Source of the DNA: an uncultured Acetatifactor sp.
GTDB taxonomy: Bacteria; Bacillota; Clostridia; Lachnospirales; Lachnospiraceae
Length of the DNA: 64,000 bases
Direction: 5' to 3'
NCBI GenBank assembly: GCA_910577235.1
Contig: CAJTMX010000016.1
Location: 1 to 64,000, forward strand
Under the pieces are notes generated by a model. That model saw nothing but the letters and a program-made list of their open reading frames with translations. It ran no database searches and was not told where the DNA came from. Made by a program: the position numbers and the translations under genes. Below are positions 7,917 through 16,099 of this stretch, one piece after another (positions within the stretch are counted from its first letter, which is position 1; every line of letters begins with the position of its first letter).

Positions 7917-8024
7917 ATGGCGTGGATCATTGGAACGGCAGTGTTTATCATACTTTTTCTGGCCGCCATCTATGTGGTGGCTGGCATAGCGGTCAGCGTG
8001 GCAGGGAGCTATCAGACTGACTGA
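7917..8024 (+). CDS. 35-residue single-pass membrane peptide
   Basis: A short open frame starting at an ATG preceded by a purine-rich GGGAGGGAAGGAC site. The product is one hydrophobic helix (about residues 3-28, WIIGTAVFIILFLAAIYVV) with a short polar tail. It lies 77 bases after the previous gene, inside the element's operon. Toxin-like or transporter-regulating membrane peptides have this form, but the role is unknown. Because it is short, coding potential is supported mainly by the ribosome site and the clean helix. Confidence 0.45.
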   Translation: MAWIIGTAVFIILFLAAIYVVAGIAVSVAGSYQTD

Positions 8025-8091
8025 CACCCTTTTGTCGGTCCTGCCATATTTGGGGCAGAAATGTTTGTTGGGTATGGATATGGATAACATC

Positions 8092-8120
8092 ACGCCTACA
8101 CAGTATACTGTGTATGGCGT
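8092..8120. promoter_or_regulatory. near-perfect 29-bp palindrome before the recombinase genes
   Basis: Arms ACGCC(T)ACACAGTATA and TACTGTGTA(T)GGCGT form an almost perfect dyad with one mismatch, 21 bases upstream of the first recombinase ATG. Related half-sites (CATAC/GTATG) recur at 12912-12927 and 13108-13125 near the right end. It may be an operator for the recombinase operon or a recombinase binding site. Confidence 0.55.
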
Positions 8121-8141
8121 CAGGGAAGGAGGCGGAAGCGG

Positions 8142-9257
8142 ATGAAACGGTATACGGTGGAGACAGCGGTCGAGGGCACGACAAAGTATTTCTATATCAT
8201 GGACGGGGAGACGCTGGACATCGCCCTGCTTCCGAGCAAGTATCTGAAACACAAGATAAAGGCAAACCTTTCCCCGAACACGGTAAAGAGGTACGCTTTT
8301 TCCATCTGCTGTTACCTGGAATACCTGGCGGAAAAGGGCCTGGACTTCCAGACGGTCTGCGGCATGGGGTATGAGGAACAGAGCAGCCATTTCACGCAGT
8401 TCCTGTACTGGCTGAAAGAGGGATGCCATACAGAAAAAAAGAAAACAGGGGATGCCGACAATGGGACCTGCAACGCATACTTAAAGGATGTGTTCGGGTT
8501 CTATCTTTTTATGTCGGAATGCGGATATGCGCCGAGCCTGCGGGTGCTTTCCTACAGCCAGATCACGGTGCCGAATGCGGCAGGCGTCAAGAGGACGCTG
8601 CGGTGCAGGTCTTTCGGCGGCTACATGAAAGCGGAGGAACGGAATGTGAGGGCGGCAGGCGAAGAAGAAATCATCGCCGCCCTGCAGGCATGCACCAACA
8701 GCCGGGACCAGCTGCTCCTCCTGCTGATCGCAGAGACCGGGTTCCGCATCGGGGAGATCCTGGGAGTGTACTATGCAAGGGACATCGACTATGGGAGACA
8801 TACCATCGGTGTGTACTTCCGCGACGACAACGAGAACGATGCCCGCGCAAAGAATGCGGAGTACCGGAAAGCCAAGATCAGCGATGATGCCTTTGAATTC
8901 CTGATGGGATACCTCGCCGAGTACAGGGAACTCCTCCAGCACCAGGATTACCTGTTCATCAACGTCTCCGGCGATACCGCGGGGCAGCCGCTGAAAGTGG
9001 ACAGCGTCTACGCCATGCTGGATCGGGTGGCGGAAAAGACAGGGACGGAACTGACGCCGCACATGCTGCGGAGGTATTTCGCAGTCACAAGATGGAATGC
9101 AGGCTGGCCGCTGGAACTGATCAGCCAGGCCCTTGGGCATAAGCACCTGGATACCACGATCAAATACCTGGGCATCCTGGACGACAAGCTGCTGGAGGCG
9201 AGCCGGGAGTTCTATGAGAAGCATTCCGTAAATTACGGCATCGGGAAGATGCCATAG
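8142..9257 (+). CDS. tyrosine recombinase, TnpA-like (first of three)
   Basis: A 371-residue tyrosine recombinase similar in length to TnpA of Tn554 (about 360). Catalytic residues are present: Arg in TGFRIGEIL, basic stretch KNAEYRKAK, His and Arg in TPHMLRRYF, His in LGHKHL and the nucleophile Tyr in TTIKYLG. An N-terminal SAM-like core-binding domain occupies about residues 30-150. AAGGAGG precedes the ATG. The next recombinase starts 16 bases after the stop, so the three genes form one operon. Together they should catalyse excision and integration of the element. Confidence 0.88.
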   Translation: MKRYTVETAVEGTTKYFYIMDGETLDIALLPSKYLKHKIKANLSPNTVKRYAFSICCYLEYLAEKGLDFQTVCGMGYEEQSSHFTQFLYWLKEGCHTEKKKTGDADNGTCNAYLKDVFGFYLFMSECGYAPSLRVLSYSQITVPNAAGVKRTLRCRSFGGYMKAEERNVRAAGEEEIIAALQACTNSRDQLLLLLIAETGFRIGEILGVYYARDIDYGRHTIGVYFRDDNENDARAKNAEYRKAKISDDAFEFLMGYLAEYRELLQHQDYLFINVSGDTAGQPLKVDSVYAMLDRVAEKTGTELTPHMLRRYFAVTRWNAGWPLELISQALGHKHLDTTIKYLGILDDKLLEASREFYEKHSVNYGIGKMP

Positions 9258-9272
9258 GAAAGGGTGGTGGGT

Positions 9273-11045
9273 ATGCAGGCATACCAATACCTGCAGGCGG
9301 CGCCGCAGGAGGACACAGGACAATTACAGGAACAGCTGGAGAGGGAGCTTGCGGAATGCACAGAGATACTCCCCACACACCGCAATAAACTCAGGGCATT
9401 CATGGAGGGCAGGGGAATCTGGCATATCTGTGATTTGGACTACCCGGCAAGGGCAGCATATGAGCAGTTCCTGAAAGGGCAGTTCCGATCCACGGCATAC
9501 ATGGCATACCTGAAGGCCATGGACCTGGTCAAGCTGCACTCCATCAAAGAGCAGGTGAGGGCGGTACGGGAAAGGGGAAGGCCCACGGCAGAATACGGAA
9601 ACGGAATCCTGTTCCTGCCATACCATCCGGACCCGGAGATTGCGGAGCGGTTCATCGATGCCGCCAACAAGGGCAGGCTGGCATGGGATTTCGGGCAGAA
9701 AGCGCCGGAGAAGATGAAACGACAGATTTTTGCCAGCCTGCATTATGTCATCGGGAATTATAATGGGGACCAGCTACAGGTTCATCTCCGCAGGCTTAAA
9801 GAACTGTACGGTTTCTGCATTGACAGGAAGATTGCCAGCATTGACGGGATTGAACTTGTGCAGGCGGAAGAATTTGAGGAAACCATGCAGGCATCCGGGG
9901 AAAAAGGAGCGGCATACGGCATCATCGACCTATGCAGGAAGGCGCTTTTTATGCAGGCTGCCGAAATTTGCTGGGATGCAAATGTGTGGTACATGGAACG
10001 CCTGCACATACAGCCGGAACGCCTGAACCCAGCAAAACCGGTAAAGGCTATGTCGTTTTTGGAGGTTACGCACAAGGGAAACCGGGAACTTCTGAAGAAA
10101 TACATGCGTTATGGGATAGGGGTCACGAACCTGTCAATCAGCGTCCTGCGGACAGAGATGATATGGGTAAGGAACTTCCTGTCAGAGGCAGGGCGGGAAG
10201 ATATCTGCCAGGCCACAGGGAAGCAGATGGAGGAATACTTCCTGAAACTGGCGGACAAGGGACTCCAGCCGAAATCCTATAATGCGCAGGTCATGAGCAT
10301 ACAGCATTTTTTCAACTTCCTGATCGCAAGGGGGTACATTGAGAGGGCGCCATTCTGTGTGGATTATTACCTGAAAAAAGTGGTGCCGAAACATAATGAC
10401 AGGAGCGTGGATGCAGAAATCCGGGCTGAGATACTGCAAAAGCTCCCCGGTTTCCCGGAGGACATCCGGCTGATGTACCTGCATCTGTGGGGCATCGGCC
10501 TGCGCATCAGCGAGGTCTGCATACTGAAGGGGGATGCCTATTACATACAGGGAAAGGATGCATGGGTACAGGTCTACCAGACGAAGATGCGGAGTTATAA
10601 GCGGATACCCATACCATACGCCCTGTACCGCCTGATGATGGTATACCTGAAAAAACATCAGATAGGGCCGGATGATTATGCGTTCCAGAACAGCCAGGGC
10701 GAAGCCTACAGGAGCGCCACATTCCGGCTGAAGATGCAGGAATGCTGTGAAAAAAACGGCATAAAAGGAGGGGAATACATTTTCAGGTCCCACGACTACC
10801 GCCACGGCATAGCCACTCTGTTTTACGACAGCGGGGTATCCCTGCAGGGCGTGAGGGATTATCTGGGCCATGTCTATGAGGAAATGACCCAGCAGTATAT
10901 AGACTACATGCCAAGGAAGATAGAAAAAGCAAACGAAAAATATTTTAAGGAGCACGGCAGCCTTGCGGCCGGCCTGAAGATAAGGAAAGGAGGGAGCGGC
11001 AGTGATGGAAAACAGGATCAGCCTGAAAGGACTGGAAAGCTATAA
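9273..11045 (+). CDS. tyrosine recombinase, TnpB-like (second of three)
   Basis: A 590-residue recombinase, comparable in size to Tn554 TnpB (about 630). Catalytic signatures are GIGLRISEV (Arg), QTKMRSYKRIPIP (Lys), SHDYRHG (His, Arg), LGHVYEE (His) and TQQYIDY (Tyr). The N-terminal 330 residues form a long helical DNA-binding region. I prefer the ATG at 9273 with AAAGGG upstream; a GTG at 9264 is also possible. Its end overlaps the third recombinase by 41 bases, indicating coupled translation. All residues needed for strand exchange appear intact. Confidence 0.87.
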   Translation: MQAYQYLQAAPQEDTGQLQEQLERELAECTEILPTHRNKLRAFMEGRGIWHICDLDYPARAAYEQFLKGQFRSTAYMAYLKAMDLVKLHSIKEQVRAVRERGRPTAEYGNGILFLPYHPDPEIAERFIDAANKGRLAWDFGQKAPEKMKRQIFASLHYVIGNYNGDQLQVHLRRLKELYGFCIDRKIASIDGIELVQAEEFEETMQASGEKGAAYGIIDLCRKALFMQAAEICWDANVWYMERLHIQPERLNPAKPVKAMSFLEVTHKGNRELLKKYMRYGIGVTNLSISVLRTEMIWVRNFLSEAGREDICQATGKQMEEYFLKLADKGLQPKSYNAQVMSIQHFFNFLIARGYIERAPFCVDYYLKKVVPKHNDRSVDAEIRAEILQKLPGFPEDIRLMYLHLWGIGLRISEVCILKGDAYYIQGKDAWVQVYQTKMRSYKRIPIPYALYRLMMVYLKKHQIGPDDYAFQNSQGEAYRSATFRLKMQECCEKNGIKGGEYIFRSHDYRHGIATLFYDSGVSLQGVRDYLGHVYEEMTQQYIDYMPRKIEKANEKYFKEHGSLAAGLKIRKGGSGSDGKQDQPERTGKL

Positions 11046-12522
11046 AGCGGCAACGGACATCCAGAGGAAACGGATGGGGAAAGACCCTCACTATGACCTG
11101 GGCGGCGTCCCGGCAGATAAGATGCGGGAAGAATTTGCGGCATTCATCCTGCACAGGGCAGGGAGCGTGTCCCTGATGACCGTTTATGGGGAGAGACAGT
11201 TTTTCAAAAAAGTATGCATTTTCCTGCAGAAACGAGCAAAGCGTGTGGAAAGCTTCGGCGACCGTGACACAGAAACATGGCTGCGGCAGTTTAAGGGATG
11301 GATGATGTCAGAGGGCATCCCGCAGACTTTCGAGAAGCACGGGGTATACGGGAGCGTGAGCACAGGCAGGAGCAGGCTTCTCTGTTATTTTATCCAGTTA
11401 CTGGAATTCACAGGGCAAAAAAGGATGCAGGGGGATGAGACAGATAAGGATATATGGGAAATCGAAAGGCTGGATATCCCGGTCAGGGCGAACCCCATAA
11501 AGAATTACAGGACAGTCAATTTCACCAAAATATCACAGCCTGGGATACGGGAGGAACTGAAAAAGGGCATATACCTGAACCTCCAGAAAGAAGCAATCGC
11601 CTGCGTACAGAAAGAGATGACGGCAATGCGCCGGCTGTCAGAATACCTGGCCGCCAGGCAGAAAGAGGTGCAGTCCTGCCGGGATATCAGCAGGGAAGTC
11701 CTGGAGGAATACCTGACATACCTGAAAACGGAGGATATAGAAACCAAGAGTTTCCATGCGGACTTAAACAGGCTCAGGGCCATCCTGGAGAGCATCGGCA
11801 AGGTGTGCGGCTATGCCAACCTGGAGCTGCTGTTCTTAAACCGGGACATCCCGCCGGCCCGCCAGCCGGAATTCAAAGTATACTCTGACAGCGAACTGCA
11901 GAGGCTGAATGCCGGGACCGTGAAGCTGGATGAACAGATTGCCAGGGCAATGATCATACACCAGATGCTGGGCACACGGATCTCCGACACGCTGACGCTC
12001 CAGACGGACTGCCTGTACGACAGCGGCGGGGAAACGATCATAAGGATACGGCAGATGAAAACAAAAACTTTTGAAAAGCCGGTGAGCCACGATCTTGCAG
12101 AACTGATCCGCAAGGCAATCGCTTATACGGAGGAACGGCATGGACCGACCAAATTCATCTTTGTGGACGATAAGAATCCGAAGAATCCCCTGCCGTATAA
12201 CAGGCTGCAGAACAAGGTGGTGGAAATGATCCATAAAGAAAACCTGCGGGATGACAATGGCAGGCTGTTCGGTTTCGGGAGCCATATGTTCCGGCACTAT
12301 TACGGGGTGAAGCTGACGGAGATGCATCTGGACGATTTCACCATAGCCAAGCTGCTGGGGCACAGCAGCGTCCAGAACGTGAAATATTACAGGAAGATGA
12401 GCAACCAGACGCTGGCCGATGAGACACGGGAAGTCAGGAATATGCTGTCAGAGATCATCCTGCAGAATTTGGACGGATGGGAGGAAGAATATGAACAAAT
12501 ACGAGAAGATGCTGGAATGTAA
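11005..12522 (+). CDS. tyrosine recombinase (third of three)
   Basis: A 505-residue recombinase with intact catalytic set: Arg in MLGTRISDT, Lys in QMKTKTFEKP, His and Arg in GSHMFRHYY, His in LLGHSSV and nucleophile Tyr in VKYYRKM. AAGGAGGGAG precedes the ATG. It overlaps both neighbours. Canonical Tn554 has only two large recombinases, so the third makes this element resemble a recombinase-in-trio arrangement while retaining a TnpC-like gene. It presumably acts with its two partners on the element ends; division of labour cannot be read from sequence. Confidence 0.87.
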   Translation: MENRISLKGLESYKAATDIQRKRMGKDPHYDLGGVPADKMREEFAAFILHRAGSVSLMTVYGERQFFKKVCIFLQKRAKRVESFGDRDTETWLRQFKGWMMSEGIPQTFEKHGVYGSVSTGRSRLLCYFIQLLEFTGQKRMQGDETDKDIWEIERLDIPVRANPIKNYRTVNFTKISQPGIREELKKGIYLNLQKEAIACVQKEMTAMRRLSEYLAARQKEVQSCRDISREVLEEYLTYLKTEDIETKSFHADLNRLRAILESIGKVCGYANLELLFLNRDIPPARQPEFKVYSDSELQRLNAGTVKLDEQIARAMIIHQMLGTRISDTLTLQTDCLYDSGGETIIRIRQMKTKTFEKPVSHDLAELIRKAIAYTEERHGPTKFIFVDDKNPKNPLPYNRLQNKVVEMIHKENLRDDNGRLFGFGSHMFRHYYGVKLTEMHLDDFTIAKLLGHSSVQNVKYYRKMSNQTLADETREVRNMLSEIILQNLDGWEEEYEQIREDAGM

Positions 12523-12874
12523 CAGGAAAGCCAGCGATGAGAAGATTGAGAGGGCGAGGAAAGCCATCTTTGAACTGATGGATGAGGGGGAAAAGGTCAC
12601 AGTCCCGAAGCTGATGGAAAAAACAGGGCTTTCAAGAGGCTTTTTCTACAAGAACCCATCGGTACGCCAGACACTCGACAAGGTGCTGGAACAGCAGGGC
12701 GGCGTGAGCCATCCGAGGAAGAACATACTTGACATGGCAATGAACAACGAGATCCTGTCCCTGCAGAAACAGATCCGGGCAATGCAGCAGGAAATGGATG
12801 CCCTGCGCCAGGAGAATGAAAAGCTGAAAAAGGCGTTGGATCGGAAGAACAGGGAGCTGCTCCGGAATCTGTAA
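12491..12874 (+). CDS. TnpC/DUF6262-like small DNA-binding transposition protein
   Basis: A 127-residue protein matching Tn554 TnpC in size and layout. Residues about 1-60 are helical with a helix-turn-helix (VTVPKLMEKTGLSRGFFYKNP) and residues about 85-127 form a coiled coil (LQKQIRAMQQEMDALRQENEKLKKAL). TnpC-type proteins influence orientation and efficiency of Tn554 transposition. It overlaps the third recombinase, with GGGAGGAAGA as ribosome site, and closes the transposition operon. An earlier in-frame start within the recombinase gene is less likely. Confidence 0.82.
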   Translation: MNKYEKMLECNRKASDEKIERARKAIFELMDEGEKVTVPKLMEKTGLSRGFFYKNPSVRQTLDKVLEQQGGVSHPRKNILDMAMNNEILSLQKQIRAMQQEMDALRQENEKLKKALDRKNRELLRNL

Positions 12875-13164
12875 AAATACATAGCCCTTAAAGGTAAGAA
12901 CCGACAGCCGACATACACAAAAGTATGCCTGTTGGTCGTTGGTATTGGCAAAGAACTTTTGAGTACATATCCTGCATGGAAATACGCCTGGGATCACAGA
13001 GTTTCGGGGCAGGATAAACACACACATATATAATGAAGAAAAAAATTGTCGAAAGTATGGCTGCGGTCATGCTTTTTTTACAGCAAACGACAGGAAAAAC
13101 AAAACGCCATACACACTTTTGTATGCCGTTAGAGCCAGTGTTTACAAGGGATTGCGGGGGCAGG
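12875..13164. other. right-end region of the element
   Basis: About 290 bases without a supported gene. It contains two related dyads, CATACACAAAAGTATG at 12912-12927 and CATACACACTTTTGTATG at 13108-13125, sharing CATAC/GTATG arms with the palindrome at 8092-8120. These are plausible recombinase binding sites. The sequence joins the broken ATPase gene at about 13,150-13,165. Confidence 0.5.
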
Positions 13165-13557
13165 GTACATTTTACGGACGAGCCCACCGGGGCGCTGGAC
13201 TCCAAAGCCACGGATGAGCTTCTGCGCCTGTTTGGGAGTATCAACCGGAGCGGGCAGACGATCCTGATGGTGACACATTCCGTGAAGGCGGCCAGCAACG
13301 CCGGCAGGGTGCTCTTTATCCGCGACGGGGAGGTGTTCCATCAAATATACCGTGGCAGCAGCACCAACGAGCAGTTATATCAGAAGATTTCGGACACCTT
13401 GACATTGCTGGCCACCCGCCCCGGTCAAACGGGAATGCCCGGTCAAACGGGAATGCCCGGTCAAACAGGAATGTCTGGTCAAGCGGATATGCCCGGCCAG
13501 GCGGCTGTGTCAGCCCGGACGGCGCAGACGTATGCAGGAGGGGAGGGAGAGCAATGA
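13033..13557 (+). pseudogene. BceA-type ABC ATPase truncated at its N-terminus
   Basis: From about 13,165 the frame reads FTDEPTGALDSKATDELLRLF (Walker B and D-loop), QTILMVTHSVKAASNAGRV (switch His) and FIRDGEVFHQIYRG, as in BceA/MacB-type ATPases. Everything before it, including Walker A and the ABC signature, is missing and replaced by unrelated element sequence. The protein cannot bind and hydrolyse ATP. The C-terminal tail holds five hexapeptide repeats of the GQTGMP type, encoded by an 18-base tandem repeat. The missing half is not elsewhere in the window. Confidence 0.85.
13423..13507 (+). repeat. 18-bp tandem repeat encoding GQTGMP hexapeptides
   Basis: Nearly five copies of GGTCAAACGGGAATGCCC follow one another, with later copies diverged. 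They fall in the tail of the truncated ATPase gene, past the conserved domain, and encode Gly-Gln-Thr-Gly-Met-Pro repeats. Confidence 0.85.
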
Positions 13558-15589
13558 AGATAGGTTTTTACCCTCGACTGGCGTGGTCGGGTATCAGCAA
13601 AAACAAGGAGCTGTATATTCCCTATTTGCTCACCGGTATGGGAATGGTCATGATGCACTATATTGTGAGTTACCTATACACCAGCAACCTGCTGGCAACG
13701 GCCAGAGGAGGATCGATAGTGGCGATGCTGATGGGGCTGGGCGTTTTGTGATCGGTGCCTTCTCTGTTGTCTTCCTGTTCTATACCCATTCCTTTCTGCT
13801 TCGCAGGCGCAAAAAGGAGTTTGGTCTGTACAGTATCCTGGGTATGAACAAAAGCAATCTGGCACGGATCATGATATGGGAGAGTGCGACGGTGGCCTTT
13901 ATCAGTCTGGCGTCCGGTCTGGTTCTGGGAATTGTGTTCTCCAAACTGGCAGAGCTCTTAATGCATTTGATCCTGCGGGCGGATGTGGACTATGCCATGC
14001 GGATAAACCCGGACAATATAAGGCAGACGGTGTTTCTCTATCTGATCATCTTTGTATTGATCCTGGCAGTGACGCTGTGGCAGGTGCGGACGGCGGACCC
14101 CATACAGCTGCTGCGCAGTGAAAACACGGGCGAACGTCCCCCCAAGGCCAACTGGCCCATGGCGTTGACAGGGGCCGTGTTGCTGGGGCTGGCCTATTAC
14201 CTGGCCGTTACGATCCAAAATCCCGTGGAGGCCATAATGTGGTTTTTCCTGGCGGTATTGTTGGTCATCGCAGGTACCTATCTGCTGTTTGTGGCAGGCA
14301 GCGTGGCTCTGTGCAAGGTGATGCAGAAAAATAAGAGATACTATTATAAGACCAACCATTTTGTATCTGTGTCTTCCATGACCTACCGCATGAAACGAAA
14401 CGGCGCCGGACTGGCTTCCATCTGCATTCTGAGCACTATGGTGCTGGTCATGCTCTCGTCAACGGTATGTCTGTACGGGGGCATGGAAAGCAGTCTGCGT
14501 TCCCGATATCCCCGGAATATTGTGACGGATAACCGGGCCGAGAACTGGGACCAGCTGCGGGAAGAGAATTATGCCCCTCTGCGGGCGTCTGTGGGGCAGG
14601 TGATTGACAGCCATGGGCTGTCTACGGAAAATGTGATGGAGTATGCCTGCGTTACGTTTGAGGGATTCCTCCGCGACGGTGTTATAGATACGGTGGAGAC
14701 GGTAGAGACATGGGATGAAGTGCCTTTTATGAATCTGTGGGAAATATTTGTAATTCCTCTGGAGGATTACAATCGCCTCATGGGGACTCAGGAGACGCTG
14801 GAGCCGAATGAAATACTGATGTATACCACGAAAATGTGGTTTCACCAGGACAGTCTGCGGATCAGCGGCACAGACCAGGTATGGCAGGTCAGCAGGGCAA
14901 AGAGTTTTGTGAATAACGGCGTGGATTCCATGCAGGTCATCCCCTCCATGTTCCTGTTTGTGGAAGATATGGGAAGCTTTATCGACTCCCTTGCGGACCG
15001 GATGGATAGCTCTGGCAATACGCTACTTAGGTATGGATGGATCTATGGTTTTGACCTGGATTGCCCGGGAGAAGAGCAGGGCCAAATTTTCTATGAGATT
15101 CAGGGCCGGCTTGCGGAGTTACGGGCAACAGGATATCCGCTGCTTTGCCAGGCAGAGTCCGTGGCTATAAACCGCAGCGGATACAGCGAGATGTACGGCG
15201 GTCTGTTTTTCCTGGGAATCATGCTGAGTATTGTGTTTGTAGCGGCTACCGCTCTGATCATGTACTATAAACAGATATCGGAGGGATATGAGGATCAGGG
15301 GCGTTTTGAAATACTGCAGAAGGTTGGCATGACCAAGAAGGAGGTCAGAAAGAGCATTAACAGCCAGGTGATGACCGTGTTTTTCCTGCCTCTGGCAGTG
15401 GCGGGTGTCCATCTGTGTTTCGCGTTCCCGTTTCTCTACAAGGGATTGCTGCTGCTGAATTTCAGCAATCAGGAGCTGCTGATGTGGGTGGCGGTGCTGG
15501 CGTTCCTGCTGTTTGGCGCAGGGTATGTGATCGTGTACCGCATCACCTCCAGAGCCTACTATCATCTGGTGGGCGGCAGTGCCAGATAG
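13554..15589 (+). pseudogene. BceB-type ABC permease with a one-base frameshift
   Basis: The start (MKIGFYPRLAWSGISKNKELYIPYLL) and first helix read in one frame until GLGVL-stop at 13749-13751. The rest (FVIGAFSVVFLFYTHSFLLRRRKKEFGLYSILGM onward) continues in another frame to 15589. Adding one T to the TTTT run at 13744-13747 would restore GLGVFVIGAF, the expected sequence. BceB permeases have ten membrane segments and a large extracellular domain, which is present (about 14,490-15,190). With the ATPase broken, this detoxification module is inactive unless the frameshift is a sequencing error. Confidence 0.8.
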
Positions 15590-15670
15590 AGCGTATTTTT
15601 TGACAAAATGATTGAAAATTCCCGTTGTCGGAACGGAATTGTGGAATTTTTTTAAAACTCAAAAAAAAGG

Positions 15671-15717
15671 TTGCAATTTTCGTGGAAATATATTATAGTA
15701 AACAAGTGCCACGAAAA
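15671..15717 (+). promoter_or_regulatory. tRNA-Glu promoter with inverted repeat
   Basis: TTGCAA (15671-15676), a 17-base spacer and TATAGT (15694-15699) form a likely promoter for the two tRNA genes. Inverted 9-mers TTTTCGTGG (15677-15685) and CCACGAAAA (15709-15717) bracket the -10 box, as an operator would. Confidence 0.5.
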
Positions 15718-15727
15718 TGGCAGCTGT

Positions 15728-15799
15728 GGCTGATTGGTCAAGCGGTTAAGACGCCGCCCTCTCACGGCGGAAACAGGGGTTCGATTCCCCTATCAGCTG
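15728..15799 (+). tRNA. tRNA-Glu (anticodon CUC)
   Basis: A complete cloverleaf: acceptor GGCUGAU/AUCAGCU (with a terminal G-U pair), anticodon stem CCGCC/GGCGG around loop CUCUCAC with anticodon CUC, and T-arm AGGGG-UUCGAUU-CCCCU. No CCA is encoded. An identical copy follows 32 bases later. Anticodon CUC reads GAG codons. Confidence 0.95.
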
Positions 15800-15831
15800 C
15801 TTTCTTTCATAGATATTGGGATAACAGTTAT

Positions 15832-15903
15832 GGCTGATTGGTCAAGCGGTTAAGACGCCGCCCTCTCACGGCGGAAACAGGGGTTCGATTCCCCTATCAG
15901 CTG
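15832..15903 (+). tRNA. tRNA-Glu (anticodon CUC), second identical copy
   Basis: Identical over all 72 bases to the copy at 15728, offset by 104 bases and expressed from the same transcript. The spacers differ, so only the tRNA is duplicated. Confidence 0.95.
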
Positions 15904-15936
15904 TTATTCTTTTAAAAGAATAGCCCAACCCCGAAA

Positions 15937-15967
15937 GTGCCGGAAACAATTTGTTTCGGGCATTTTT
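15937..15967 (+). terminator. terminator after the tRNA-Glu pair
   Basis: Hairpin GCCGGAAACA/TGTTTCGGGC with one mismatch and a 3-base loop, followed by ATTTTTG. Confidence 0.65.
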
Positions 15968-16099
15968 GTGTTGTAAGCATTTTTAGTCAAGACAGAAAAT
16001 GCGGGGGGCGGTATTCTGTAGTTGTAACCGTACGGTTTATTAACCGTTATAGGCGTTTGCGAAACGCCTGATTAACCATTAGGAAGGGAGGTGGAGGAG

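Larger units (their letters stand above)
4881..13164 (+). mobile_element. Tn554-like element with three tyrosine recombinases
   Basis: This block is GC-rich with compact, closely spaced genes, unlike the AT-rich sequence to its left. It contains the sigma-like regulator, MazF-type toxin, degenerate resolvase fold, unknown genes and the three-recombinase/TnpC module. The right limit is placed where homology to an interrupted BceA-type ATPase begins (about 13,165). The left limit is less certain and rests on the exact decamer CCATACACAC at 4881-4890 and 13107-13116. No gene for conjugation is present. Confidence 0.65.

Noticed and set aside
9264..9272. GTG start of the second recombinase
   Set aside because: In frame, but overlaps the AAAGGG ribosome site; the ATG at 9273 is better spaced.
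15625..15837. 70-codon frame covering the first tRNA-Glu gene
   Set aside because: It runs through a tRNA with full cloverleaf structure; chance overlap.
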